Below, one piece after another: positions 17,901-28,318 of a stretch of 64,000 bases of DNA (the stretch's first letter is position 1; the number at the start of each line of letters is the position of its first letter). The translations under genes were made by a program, and so were the position numbers. The notes under the pieces were generated by a model. It made no database searches. It saw only the letters and a list, made by a program, of their open reading frames with translations, and was not told the origin of the DNA. The stretch is from Trebonia sp963759545 (lineage in GTDB: Bacteria > Actinomycetota > Actinomycetes > Streptosporangiales > Streptosporangiaceae), in NCBI GenBank assembly GCA_963759545.1, contig CAVXAB010000021.1, positions 62,001 to 126,000 of the forward strand, in the 5' to 3' direction.

Positions 17901-18702
17901 CCTTGACCTTGGACAGCGGCCACTGCGGCGCGCGCTTCTCCAGGAAGGCGGTCACGCCCTCGCGCGCGTCGGCCTGGTTGCCCATCCAGCGGAACACCTG
18001 GTGCTCGATGGTGTGCGACTCCTCCCGGTCCTGGCCGAGCGCGTCGTAGACGAGCTCCTTGGTGGCCGCGACCGACACCGCCGAGGTGTTCGCCGCCAGG
18101 TCCCTCGCGAACTCCTGGGCGGCGGGCAGCACTTCCTCGGCGGGCAGGGCCCGGGAGAACAGGCCCATCTCCGCGCCCTCGGCACCGGAGAAGATCCGCC
18201 CGGAGAGCAGCAGTTCCATCGCCCGCGACACGCCGACCAGCCGGGGCAGCATCCAGCTGGAGCCCGCCTCTGGCACGAGGCCGCGCCGGGTGAACACGAA
18301 GCCGTACTTGGCGTCGGCGGCGGCGAACCGGATGTCCCAGCTGACCGGCAGGGTGATCCCCATGCCGACCGCCGAGCCGTTCAGCGCGGCGATGACCGGG
18401 GTGCGCATCCGGCGCGGCTCGGCCCGCTCGGCCCGTTGCTGCTGCTCGGCGGTGTCCGCGCTTGCCGACCGGCTGAAGGTGCTGCCGCCGCGGCTGCCGA
18501 GGTCCGCCCCGGCGGAGAAGTACTTTCCCGCGCCGGTGACCACGATGGCCCGCACCCCGTCGTCCGCCTCGAACTCCCCGAACGCCTCGTGCAGTTCGCG
18601 GGTCATGTCGGGGGAGAAGGAGTTGCGCCGCTCCGGCCGGTTCAGCCAGATCGTCGCGACCTTGTCCGCTACGTCGGTAAGGATGGTCTGGTAGTCGCTC
18701 AC
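17845..18702 (-). CDS. Enoyl-CoA hydratase/isomerase family protein
   Basis: 285 residues with the crotonase fold: VATIWLNRPERRNSFSPDM, the oxyanion-hole motif YFSAGADLGSRGG, ALNGSAVGMGITLPVSWDIRFA, and a Glu/Ser pair region GLVPEAGSSWMLPRLVG. The Glu of VPEAG corresponds to a catalytic glutamate of hydratases. It hydrates 2-enoyl-CoA in beta-oxidation, or acts on a related thioester. It is divergent from the methylmalonyl-CoA mutase gene, whose product lies downstream of odd-chain fatty acid and branched amino acid breakdown, so a shared catabolic setting is likely. Confidence 0.88.
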   Translation of the reverse strand: MSDYQTILTDVADKVATIWLNRPERRNSFSPDMTRELHEAFGEFEADDGVRAIVVTGAGKYFSAGADLGSRGGSTFSRSASADTAEQQQRAERAEPRRMRTPVIAALNGSAVGMGITLPVSWDIRFAAADAKYGFVFTRRGLVPEAGSSWMLPRLVGVSRAMELLLSGRIFSGAEGAEMGLFSRALPAEEVLPAAQEFARDLAANTSAVSVAATKELVYDALGQDREESHTIEHQVFRWMGNQADAREGVTAFLEKRAPQWPLSKVKDYPPMLVGRAAPQREAGL

Positions 18703-18902
18703 TGGGGCACCCTCTTCCGCCCGCCGCTTACAGAATGCGGTACTAGAATTAGCTTCTATTCCGCGGCGGGCTCATGTCAAGAGCCCGCAGTGCCCCGCTA
18801 AGGGCAGTGCCCCGCCAGCCGCAGGCGGGCTGGCGACGACCGGTAATCAGAAATGCTAAGTGCCACAGGGAATGGCGGCGATGATACTTGCGTCTGCCTG
18901 GT

Positions 18903-18915
18903 GAGACTGAGTATC
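18903..18915. promoter_or_regulatory. Putative TetR operator upstream of methylmalonyl-CoA mutase
   Basis: GAGACTGAGTATC, an imperfect palindrome, is followed by GTT and, after 10-11 bases, GTTTCATAG just before the start. The same arrangement (GATACTAAGTATC, CGTT, then GTTTCATAG) stands upstream of the carboxylase operon at 25227-25239. Two promoters with the same layout point to one regulator. Confidence 0.6.
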
Positions 18916-18951
18916 GTTTGATGATATTGAGTTTCATAGGTGGTGGGTCTC

Positions 18952-20538
<1,587 letters not shown>

Positions 20539-20579
20539 ACCGGCGCCCCGGCCAGGAGCAGGCGGGCGCCCCCGAAGCA

Positions 20580-20615
20580 CACGGTGGCGAGGGCGTTACC
20601 GCGCTCGCCACCGTG
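20580..20615 (+). terminator. Hairpin downstream of methylmalonyl-CoA mutase
   Basis: CACGGTGGCGAG pairs perfectly with CTCGCCACCGTG across a 12-base loop, 42 bases after the mutase stop. Likely terminator lacking a T-run. Confidence 0.6.
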
Positions 20616-20806
20616 ATCAATCCCCGAAGATCACAATCATGATCATCCCGAACGACTTCGTGCTCCGCGCTCCCGCCATGGCCTACCGCGGCCCGGCCCG
20701 CCGCCACCGCGGCCCGGCCCGGCCCGCCACCGCGGCCCGGCCCGCCGCCACCGCCGCCCGCCCCGCCCGCCGCTGCCGCCTGGCCCCGCCACCGGCCGCC
20801 CGGACC

Positions 20807-20856
20807 ATGATCATGTGGCTTCCGCAGCTCATGAGCTGCGAAATCCACATGATCAT
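20807..20856. repeat. Dispersed palindromic repeat, copy 1
   Basis: A 50-base near-perfect palindrome (two mismatched pairs) with outer arm ATGATCATGTGG and core CAGCTCATGAGCTG. A related copy stands at 28132-28179. Similarity continues on the right (AAATC, GCGAT, then GCCGCG), so the repeat unit is larger than the hairpin. The rest of 20616-20939 is a low-complexity GC-rich stretch without a gene. Confidence 0.65.
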
Positions 20857-20939
20857 GAAAATCTTTGCGATCATGCCGCGTCCGCGCGCGGGCGCCGCGT
20901 ACCAGCCCCCACACGGCCCGCACAGGCACCACGCGCCAC

Positions 20940-22843
20940 TTAGTCCACCTGGCGCAGAGTCCGTGCGCCGGTGGAAGTCAGCCGCAGTCGTTCTGGATGA
21001 CATGAATTTGACTTTCGCTGGTGCCGTAAGTCCTTGATCTCGCAGATGGCGGCGCCGCTGGCGATGGTGGCGCCGGCCTGCGCGGTCAGGCCGGTGATGG
21101 TGCCTGACTTGTGCGCGTTCACCGGCTGCTCCATCTTCATCGCCTCGAGGACGAGGACCAGGTCGCCGGCGGCGACCTGCTGGCCCTCGGAGACGGCGAC
21201 CTTGATGACCGTTCCCTGCATCGGGGCGGCGAGCACGTCGCCGGTGGCCGCGGCGCCCGGCTGCCGCGGCGCGCGCTGACGGCGGGACTTGGCCCCGTTC
21301 GCCGGGGGAGTGGCGGCGCCGGGGGCCAGGGTGGCGGGCAGCGTGACCTCGAGGCGCTTGCCGTCGACCTCGACGATGACGGTCTGCCTGTCCGCCGCGC
21401 CGTCCGGCCCGTCCGTTCCCGCGCCGTCGGCGTGCCACGGCGGGAGGTCGTTGCGGAACTCGGTCTCGATCCACCGGGTGTGCACGGTGAACGGCCCCGG
21501 GTTCCCGTGGACCTCGGGGGCGAAGGCGGGGTCGGTGACGACGGCCCGGTGGAACGGCAGGGCGGTGGCAAGCCCGCCGGCCTCGAACTCGGCCAGCGCC
21601 CGCGCGGCCCGCTGCAGCGCCTGCTCGCGGGTCGCGCCGGTGACGATGAGCTTGCCGAGCAGCGAGTCCCAGGCGGGGCCGATCACCGAGCCCGCCTCGA
21701 CGCCCGCGTCAAGGCGGACGCCGGGCCCGGTGGGCGGCCGCCAGGTGGTGACGGTGCCCGGCCCGGGCAGGAAGCCGCGGCCGGGGTCCTCGGCGTTGAT
21801 TCGGAACTCGATCGAGTGGCCGCGCGGGCGCGGGTCGCCCGGCGCCGCGGCCCCGTGCTGCCGTCGGGCCACGGGCCGAGTGGCTCGCCGTCGGCGATGC
21901 GGAACATCTCGCGGACCAGGTCGATGCCGGTGACTTCCTCCGTGACCGGGTGCTCGACCTGCAGGCGCGTGTTCACCTCGAGGAAGGAGATCGTGCCGTC
22001 CTGGCCGACGAGGAACTCGCACGTTCCCGCCCCGACGTAGCCTGCCTCGAGCAGGATCGCCCTGGACGCCGCGCGGAGCACCGCCTCCTGGTGCCCGGTC
22101 AGGTACGGCGCGGGCGCCTCCTCGACCAGCTTCTGGTGACGGCGTTGCAGCGAGCAGTCCCTGGTGGAGACGACTACCACCGTGCCGTGGGTGTCGGCGA
22201 GGCACTGGGTTTCCACGTGCCTGGGCCGGTCCAGGTAGCGCTCGACGAAGCACTCGCCGCGGCCGAACGCGCCGACGGCCTCCCGCACGGCCGACTCGTA
22301 CAGTTCGGGGATCTCCTCGAGCGTGCGCGCGACCTTGAGGCCGCGGCCGCCGCCGCCGAAGGCCGCCTTGATCGCGACGGGCAGGCCGTGCGCCTCGGCG
22401 AACGCGATCACTTCCGCCGCGCCGGAGACCGGGTCGGCGGTGCCAGGCACCAGCGGCGCGCCGGCCCGTTGGGCGATCTTCCTTGCGGCGACCTTGTCGC
22501 CGAGGTCGCGGATGGCCTGCGGGGGCGGGCCGATCCAGGTCAGCCCCGCATCAAGCACCGCCTGCGCGAAGTCGGCGTTCTCCGAGAGGAACCCGTAGCC
22601 GGGGTGGACGGCGTCGGCGCCCGACTTCGCGGCGGCGGCGAGGATCTTGCCCGCGTCCAGGTAACTGGCGGCGGGGGTGTCGCCGCCGAGCGCGAACGCC
22701 TCATCGGCGGCGCGGACGTGCGGCGCGTCCCTGTCCGGGTCGGCGTAGACCGCGACGCTGGCCAGCCCGGCGTCCCGGCAGGCACGGGCGACGCGGACCG
22801 CGATCTCGCCCCGGTTGGCGATGAGGACCTTCGCGATGGTCAT
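20940..22843 (-). CDS. pccA: Acyl-CoA carboxylase alpha subunit (biotin carboxylase + biotin carrier), one apparent frameshift
   Basis: About 634 residues after correction. First frame: biotin carboxylase (KVLIANRGEIAVRVARACRD, ATP-grasp loop GGGGRGLKVART, and the LQVEHPVTEE segment). Near 21852 (a GGGG run) homology passes to the next frame: HSIEFRINAEDPGRGFLPGP, then the carrier domain with the biotinylation site EAMKMEQPV near the end. It carboxylates biotin with ATP and bicarbonate for the beta subunit. ATG 22843 overlaps the cobalamin subunit by four bases. A ~30-residue tail after EIKD is unusual and could be a further indel. The conserved core suggests a working gene with a sequence error. 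Confidence 0.85.
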
Positions 22844-23313
22844 GCCGGCACCTTTCCCTCGGCCGTTCCCGTGGCGGCTCCCTCTGCCGTTCCCGTGGCG
22901 GCCCGCCCGACCATCTCGACGATCGACGTGAGGTCCGCGCCGGGGGTGAAGACAGCCTGGACGCCCATGGCGCGCAGGACGGGGATGTCGGCGGCGGGGA
23001 TGATGCCGCCGACGATCACGCGGACGTCCGCGGCGCCCTGCTCCGCGAGCAGGGTGATCACGTCCTGCGTGGCGGTCAGGTGGGCGCCGGACAGCACCGA
23101 CAGGCCGACGACGGAAGCGTCTTCCTGGATCGCGCAGGCGACGATTTGCGCCGGGCTCTGGTGCAGCCCGGTGTAGATGACCTCGTGGCCGGCGTCCCGC
23201 AGCACGCGTGCGATGACCTTGGCGCCACGGTCGTGGCCGTCGAGGCCGGGCTTGGCGATCACCACCCGGACCGGCGTACCGGCCAGGGGCGGCCGCTGGG
23301 TCAGCGTGTTCAT
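22840..23313 (-). CDS. mcmB: Cobalamin-binding small subunit of methylmalonyl-CoA mutase
   Basis: 157 residues from ATG 23313 (GAGGACC upstream). It is a stand-alone B12-binding Rossmann domain: RVVIAKPGLDGHDRGAKVIA contains the DxHxxG cobalt-ligand motif (His27), with GLSVLSGAH and IVGGIIP completing the signature. The C-terminal tail repeats GTAEGAATGTAEG. It must assemble with the large subunit encoded 2.3 kb away on the other strand. Placing this gene inside the carboxylase operon couples mutase level to carboxylase level. Confidence 0.92.
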   Translation of the reverse strand: MNTLTQRPPLAGTPVRVVIAKPGLDGHDRGAKVIARVLRDAGHEVIYTGLHQSPAQIVACAIQEDASVVGLSVLSGAHLTATQDVITLLAEQGAADVRVIVGGIIPAADIPVLRAMGVQAVFTPGADLTSIVEMVGRAATGTAEGAATGTAEGKVPA

Positions 23314-23329
23314 GGTCCTCCTCGGGGAA

Positions 23330-23584
23330 TCAGCGCGGCAGGGCGGAGGCACGCCAGGAATGCGGGCCAGGACGGGGAAGAGCGGCCCGGGTGCGGGAGC
23401 CCTCCGTCCACCGGGACGGCCGCGCGGATTCCGCCGCGGGCGCGGCGGGGGTCGCGGGCGCGGCGGGGGTCCGTGCGGACAGCAGCACGGCCACGACGGC
23501 GGCGATCTCGGCTTGTGTCGCCAGCCCCCGGGTCACGGTGATCACCGGTTGCCCGCCGGGGTGACCGGCGTTCGCGCTGGTCAT
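23330..23584 (-). CDS. pccE: Acyl-CoA carboxylase epsilon subunit
   Basis: 84 residues. The N-terminal ITVTRGLATQAEIAAVVAVL and the terminal SRWTEGSRTRAALPRPGPHSWRAS match the actinobacterial AccE/PccE pattern: a short helical hairpin, an Ala/Pro linker and a Trp-containing tail. Such subunits stabilise the alpha-beta carboxylase complex and raise activity. The start overlaps the beta-subunit stop by four bases (ATGA). Epsilon subunits are found with actinobacterial acyl-CoA carboxylases, which supports the phylum call. Confidence 0.85.
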   Translation of the reverse strand: MTSANAGHPGGQPVITVTRGLATQAEIAAVVAVLLSARTPAAPATPAAPAAESARPSRWTEGSRTRAALPRPGPHSWRASALPR

Positions 23585-25199
23585 AGCGGTATGTTGCCGT
23601 GTTTTTTGGGTGGGAGGGTTTCGCGTTTGGTGGCCAGCGAGACCAGGGCCCTGGTGACGGCGGTCCTGGTTTCCGCGGGGCGGATGACGGCGTCGAGGTA
23701 GCCGCGCTCGGCGGCGGTGTAGGGGTTGGCGAGGGTGTCTTCGTATTCGGCGGTTTTGGCCGCGCGGAGTTCCTCAGGGTCGTCGGCGCTCGCCAGCTCG
23801 CGGCGGTAGAGGATGCTGACGGCGCCGGCGGCGCCCATGACGGCGATCTGGGCGGTGGGCCAGGCGAGGTTGACGTCGCCGCCGAGGTGCTTGGAGCCCA
23901 TGACGTCGTAGGCGCCGCCGTAGGCCTTGCGGGTGATGACGGTGACCTTGGGGACGGTGGCCTCGGCGTAGGCGTACAGCAGCTTGGCGCCGCGGCGGAT
24001 GATCCCGGAGTGCTCCTGGCCGACGCCGGGCAGGAACCCGGGCACGTCCACGAACGTCAGCACGGGGACGTTGAACGCGTCGCAGGTGCGGACGAACCGG
24101 GCGGCCTTCTCCGAGGCGTCGATGTCGAGGCAGCCGGCCAGGTGCAGCGGCTGGTTGGCGACCACTCCCACGGGGGCGCCGGCGACGCGGCCGAAGCCGA
24201 CCACGATGTTCCGCGCGAAGCCCTCGTGGACCTCGCAGAACGTGTCTTCGTCCAGGACCGTCTCGATCACCCGGTGGATGTCGTAGGGCTGGTTGGGGGA
24301 GTCGGGGATCAGGACGTCGAGTTCCTCGTCCGCCGCGCTGAGCGCGTAGTCCGGGGATGACCGGGACGGCGGGCGGCTCGTCGAGGTTGTTCGACGGCAG
24401 GTAGGACAGCAGCAGCCTGGCGAACTCGATGCAGTCTTCCTCGTCGCTGGCCTGGTAGTGGGCGACCCCGGACTTGGTCATGTGGGCGGCGGCGCCGCCG
24501 AGTTCCTCGAAGGTGACGTCCTCGCCGGTGACGGTCTTGATCACGTCCGGGCCGGTGATGAACATGTGGCTGGTGCCCTCGACCATCAAGGTGAAGTCGG
24601 TGATCGCCGGGGAGTACACCGCCCCGCCCGCGGCCGGCCCCATGATCAGGCTGATCTGCGGGATCACGCCCGAGGCGCGGGTGTTGCGGAAGAAGATCTC
24701 CGCGAACAGACCCAGCGCCACGACGCCTTCCTGGATGCGGGCGCCGCCGCCGTCGCTGATCCCGATCACCGGGCAGCCGACCTTCATGGCGTGGTCCATG
24801 ACCTTGACGATCTTCTCCCCGTACACCTCCCCGAGCGACCCGCCGAACACGGTGAAGTCCTCGGAGTAGACAGCGACCGGCCGCCCGTCGACCGTGCCCG
24901 GTGCCGGTGACGACCCCGTCCCCGTACGGCCGGTTCTTCTCGATGCCGAAGTCGTGCGCCCGGTGCCGGGCCAGCTCGTCCAGCTCGGTGAACGACCCCT
25001 CGTCGAGCAGCAGCGCGATCCGCTCGCGGGCGGTCAGCTTCCCCTTGGCGTGCTGCTTCTCCACCGCCGCGGCCGACCCCGCGTGCACCGCCTCATAACG
25101 GCGCCGCTCCAGGTCAGCGAGCTTGCCCGCCGTCGTATGCGGATCCGGCGCGGGCAGCCCAGCCGACCCGCCAGGAACAGGATCGCTCAGGGTAATCAC
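23581..25199 (-). CDS. pccB: Acyl-CoA (propionyl-CoA) carboxylase beta subunit, two apparent frameshifts
   Basis: Carboxyltransferase of ~538 residues when corrected. N-terminal frame: AAAVEKQHAKGKLTARERIA and LLDEGSFTELDELARHRAHD. A one-base excess in a CCGGGC run near 24900 moves it to the frame with VFGGSLGEVYGEKIVKVMD, GGGARIQEG and MGPAAGGAVYSPAITDF. A second near 24354 (CCCCGG) leads to DYALSAADEELDVLIPDSP, FVDVPGFLPGVGQEHSGIIR and AYGGAYDVMGSKHLGGDVN, with stop at 23581. It transfers CO2 from carboxybiotin to acyl-CoA. Propionyl-CoA is favoured because the mutase genes are adjacent. GTG 25199 follows GAGG closely. Confidence 0.87.
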
Positions 25200-25225
25200 C
25201 TCTATGAAACTTGATCTCGCGAGAA

Positions 25226-25240
25226 CGATACTTAGTATCG
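25226..25240. promoter_or_regulatory. TetR operator in the divergent carboxylase/TetR promoter
   Basis: CGATACTTAGTATCG is a perfect 15-base palindrome between the carboxylase operon (start 25199) and the TetR gene (start 25314). Read on the minus strand it is followed by CGTT and GTTTCATAG, as at the mutase promoter. Confidence 0.7.
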
Positions 25241-25313
25241 CATTAGCTCGCAAGAGCCTGTGACGGAGTCCGCGAGTGGCGGCGGCCGCGCAGACCAGGG
25301 AGGATGAACGGTC

Positions 25314-26015
25314 ATGGACAAGCTATCGGCGCGTGACCGGCTCGCGCAGGCCGCGTTCGACCTGTTCAACGAGCGCGGCTACGAGCAGACAACCATCGAC
25401 GACATCGCCGAGCGGGCGGGTCTCGGTCGCGCGACCTTCTTCCGGCACTACCGGTCCAAGGAAGACGTCATCTTCCCCGACCACGACCGGCTCCTGGACC
25501 GGGTCCGCGACCGGTTGCGCTCAACCGGCCACGGCACCGCCCTGGCGGCGGCCTGCGACGCGGTCCGCCTCGTGCTGCTGCACTACCTCGACGAGGGGGA
25601 CCTGGCCAGGCGGCGGTACCTGCTCACCAGCACGGTGCCCGCCCTGCGCGACCGCGAGATCGTCAGCGTGGCCCGCTACCAGCGGCTGTTCCGCGAGTAC
25701 ATCGCCGAGCGGATGGCCGACGGTGAGCCCGCCGTCAGCGGTGAGCCCCCGGCAACCGGCGTGTCCGCCGCGCTGCAGGCCGAGCTCATGGCCGCGGCCG
25801 TCGCCTCGGGACACAACCACGTACTGCGCCGCTGGCTGCGCGGCGACAGCGCCGACCCGGCCGGGGAACTAGACGCGGCCATGCACCAGGTCATCGCCCT
25901 GTTCACGCCCCGCGCCCCCGGCCTCGACACCGAAGGCACCACCGTCCTCGCCTTCCGCACCGGCCAGCCGCTTGAGGCACTGCTCCCCGCCATCCAGCAA
26001 CTGCTCGAGGCCTGA
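25314..26015 (+). CDS. TetR-family repressor, likely controlling the propionyl-CoA pathway genes
   Basis: 233 residues. Canonical TetR DNA-binding helices: ARDRLAQAAFDLFNERGYEQ, TTIDDIAERAGLGRATFFRH, YRSKEDVIFPDHD. The C-terminal ligand domain is divergent, as usual. GGGAGG lies 10 bases before ATG 25314. It is divergent from the carboxylase operon with a perfect palindrome in the 114-base gap and a matching site at the mutase promoter, so it probably represses both until an acyl-CoA or related ligand appears. Confidence 0.88.
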   Translation: MDKLSARDRLAQAAFDLFNERGYEQTTIDDIAERAGLGRATFFRHYRSKEDVIFPDHDRLLDRVRDRLRSTGHGTALAAACDAVRLVLLHYLDEGDLARRRYLLTSTVPALRDREIVSVARYQRLFREYIAERMADGEPAVSGEPPATGVSAALQAELMAAAVASGHNHVLRRWLRGDSADPAGELDAAMHQVIALFTPRAPGLDTEGTTVLAFRTGQPLEALLPAIQQLLEA

Positions 26016-26062
26016 CCGATTGGAGTCACCTCGCTCCCGTTCGGTGGAAAGCCTTTGGTTGT

Positions 26063-26512
26063 CTACCCGTCGCCGTCCCAGGTCCAGATCGGGACTTCCC
26101 GCAGCGGGTGCAGCCCGTCCTCGGTGGCGGCGTTCGAGTTCTGCATCGCGACCCGGGAGCCGAACTCCAGGTGAGCGCGAACGGCGTCGCGGAATGGCTT
26201 GTCGTCGGGCATGCCGACGGCGTCCAGTGCCGCCAGGTAGAGCTCGACGAACCGCTGCCGCTGCTCCTCGGTGATCTTCAAGTGGCGGTGGACGTCGATC
26301 AGGTGCCTGAAGCCGAGCTCGCGGCTGAAGCGGTCGGGCCCGCCGAAGGATTCCGCGGTGAACCACGTCAGGTGGTCGACGTGCGTCGGCTTCCCGGCGC
26401 CGAACAGCGGCTGCAGCAGGGGATCGGCGAGCACGCTTGAGTAGAAGTGATCCTCGAGCCTGTGCAACCCCTCCGTGCCGCCGGCGTGCTCGAACAGCGT
26501 TTCCTCGGCCAT
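26063..26512 (-). CDS. Truncated (2/2-type) hemoglobin, group II-like
   Basis: 149 residues from ATG 26512. The globin pattern is clear: HRLEDHFYSSVLADPLLQPL (B helix Phe-Tyr), ESFGGP (the E-F signature of group II), then GFRHLIDVHRHLKITEEQRQRF with the proximal His in VHRHLKI. Binds heme; such proteins handle O2, NO or peroxide. It is divergent from the LysR-type gene with a ~110-base gap. Confidence 0.85.
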   Translation of the reverse strand: MAEETLFEHAGGTEGLHRLEDHFYSSVLADPLLQPLFGAGKPTHVDHLTWFTAESFGGPDRFSRELGFRHLIDVHRHLKITEEQRQRFVELYLAALDAVGMPDDKPFRDAVRAHLEFGSRVAMQNSNAATEDGLHPLREVPIWTWDGDG

Positions 26513-26625
26513 GTACGACAGTCTAGGAAGCCGATTTCTCCCCGGGCCAACAGGATTTGCCGATGGATCCACGGGCGCGGCTGGTACCGCACCGGTCCGG
26601 CGTTGGTCGCATACGCTCGGTTAGC

Positions 26626-27624
26626 GTGAGCACCGAGCCGGATCGGGCGGCGGACCCGTCGCTCGACACAGACCCGCCGCGCGCGCGCCGCGCGGCCAGA
26701 TCCAGTGGCCAAGAGCGCAGAGACGACATAACCGCAGCTCAACTGCCCAGCCTGGAGAGCATCAGGAGATTCGTGGTTGTCGCGGAGGAGCTCAGCTTCA
26801 CGAGGGCCGCCCGCAGGCTCAACGTGGTGCAGCAGACGCTCAGCGAGGGGATCGCGCAGCTGGAGAACACGCTCGGGCTGCGCCTGTTCGAGCGGGCCAG
26901 CCGGCCCGTGGCCCTGACGGACGACGCCGCCCGGTGGCTGCCATACGCGCGGGAAGTGATCGAGGCCGCCGGCCGTGCCCAGGACGCGGCGCGGCAGCTG
27001 CGCGCCGGGCACACGGCCAGGCTGCGGGTCGGCCTCGCCGCCACCGCCGCGTTCCCGCTCACCCCGGTGCTGCTTGAGGCGTTCAGGAACGGTCACCCGC
27101 AAGTCGCGCTCAGCACCAGGCACTTCGGCTTCGGCGATCCCGCCGGTGGCCTGCTCAGCGGTCAGGCCGACGTCGCGATCGTGCGCCCGCCCTTCACCGC
27201 GGACGGCCTGGAACTGCTCGTGATCGCCAGCGAACCGCGTTACGTCGCGCTGTCGGACCAGCACCCGCTCGCCGGCCGGACGAACGTCAGCTTCGCGGAG
27301 ATCGCGGACGAGCCGTGGATCGAGGTCAGCGAGTCAGACCCCGTGTGGTGCGCCTTCTGGCGGCTGACCGCATTCCGCGGCGAGCCGCTGCGCGTGGGAG
27401 CCAGCGGGCAGTCTCTCGAGGACCTGCTCGAGGCCGCCCGCACCAGGCAGGCGGTCGGCGTCGTGCCAGAATGCGTGGCGCGCGCACAGCCGTGGCCGCA
27501 ACTCACGTTCGCCAGGGTCACCGACATTCCGCCCTCCGACGTCGCCGTCGCCTGGCACGCCGGGGACAAGCGTCCGCCGGTAACCGACTTCATCAAGATC
27601 GCCCGCCAACTCGCGCCCGGCTAG
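26626..27624 (+). CDS. LysR-family transcriptional regulator
   Basis: About 332 residues from GTG 26626; longer versions exist. An N-terminal extension of ~45 residues precedes the winged helix (LESIRRFVVVAEELSFTRAA, RRLNVVQQTLSEGIAQLENT, LGLRLFERASRPVALTD). The substrate-binding half follows (RLRVGLAATAAFPLTPVLLE, DVAIVRPPF, EPRYVALSDQHPLAG, VGVVPECVARAQP). It is divergent from the globin and could regulate it. Target and co-inducer unknown. Confidence 0.88.
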   Translation: MSTEPDRAADPSLDTDPPRARRAARSSGQERRDDITAAQLPSLESIRRFVVVAEELSFTRAARRLNVVQQTLSEGIAQLENTLGLRLFERASRPVALTDDAARWLPYAREVIEAAGRAQDAARQLRAGHTARLRVGLAATAAFPLTPVLLEAFRNGHPQVALSTRHFGFGDPAGGLLSGQADVAIVRPPFTADGLELLVIASEPRYVALSDQHPLAGRTNVSFAEIADEPWIEVSESDPVWCAFWRLTAFRGEPLRVGASGQSLEDLLEAARTRQAVGVVPECVARAQPWPQLTFARVTDIPPSDVAVAWHAGDKRPPVTDFIKIARQLAPG

Positions 27625-27639
27625 GCAGAGCTGGCCCGC

Positions 27640-27695
27640 GCCGTGAAAAACCCGCCGTGAAAAACCCGCCGTGAAAAACCCGCCGTGAAAATTGG
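27640..27695. repeat. 14-bp tandem repeat
   Basis: Three exact copies of GCCGTGAAAAACCC followed by one degenerate copy, directly after the LysR stop (27624). No flanking structure explains it. Confidence 0.75.
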
Positions 27696-27735
27696 CGTGA
27701 AAGTTTAAGTCCCGCTGCGCGGGTAGACCCTGCCC

Positions 27736-27924
27736 ATGCTCAGAGTCAGGCGATGGTTCGGCAAGAGGCGGCAGGTTATCTGGGCCGAGCCGGAGCTACC
27801 GCCCTTCATCAAGGTTAATCCAATGGCCGCCGCAACCCCCACCGACACCATCCAGCCTGGTGACATAACAATGGGAATAATGGCTAGGGAGTTCCTCAAC
27901 ATCCCGGACGAAGACCCGCAATAA
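27736..27924 (+). CDS. Small hypothetical protein (62 aa)
   Basis: Begins MLRVRRWFGKRRQVIWAEPE and ends with an acidic EDPQ tail. The basic start, a mid-section PPFIKVNPMAAATPTDTI and PGDITMGIMAREF form no known family. Codon third positions are only moderately GC-rich. Lies 40 bases after a tandem repeat and just upstream of repeat-rich DNA. It could be a real short peptide gene or chance. Confidence 0.35.
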   Translation: MLRVRRWFGKRRQVIWAEPELPPFIKVNPMAAATPTDTIQPGDITMGIMAREFLNIPDEDPQ

Positions 27925-28131
27925 GCGCCGCACGCGAACTCTCCATTCGGCCCTCGGCTCGGCCCTCGGCGGGATCGGCGGGATTCGGCAATGCCGTTGA
28001 CTTGGGCGCTTCCGCCCCGCGCGGGCGCTCCCGCCCGCGCGGGCGCTCTCGCCTTCGCGGGCGCTTTCGCCTTCGCGTCGGCCAATGCGTGCCCGTTCGG
28101 GTTTGTCCCGGCGGTGCCGCGGCCCGGAGCA

Positions 28132-28179
28132 TGATCATGTGGATTCCGCATCTTATTTGATGCGGAATCCACATGATCA
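28132..28179. repeat. Dispersed palindromic repeat, copy 2
   Basis: A perfect 21-bp inverted repeat (arm TGATCATGTGGATTCCGCAT plus C) around a TTATTT loop. It shares the outer arm and right-hand flank (AAATC, GCGAT, then CGCCGCG) with 20807-20856. No gene is seen in 27925-28318. Confidence 0.7.
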
Positions 28180-28259
28180 AGGAAATCCCCGCGATTACGC
28201 CGCGCCCTGCGTGCGCGCGCACGTCCCAGCCCGCGCATCGCTCTCACGGTCACCATTCG

Positions 28260-28297
28260 CACTGATAGCCCCGCGGGTGCGCGCGGGGCTATCAGTG
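28260..28297. other. Strong hairpin next to IS left end
   Basis: Perfect 16-bp stem CACTGATAGCCCCGCG with its complement, 6-base loop, 22 bases before the left inverted repeat of the IS5-family element. No T-run. Could be a terminator or a target-associated structure. Confidence 0.55.
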
Positions 28298-28318
28298 CTC
28301 GAGGTCCCAGGGCGCCGG

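Noticed and set aside
20940..25199. Programmed frameshifting in the carboxylase genes
   Set aside because: Breaks are in plain G/C runs, not at slippery sites with downstream structure, and this family is not known to use recoding.
27640..27695. Possible CRISPR-like array
   Set aside because: Units are 14 bp with no spacers and no cas genes; it is a simple tandem repeat.
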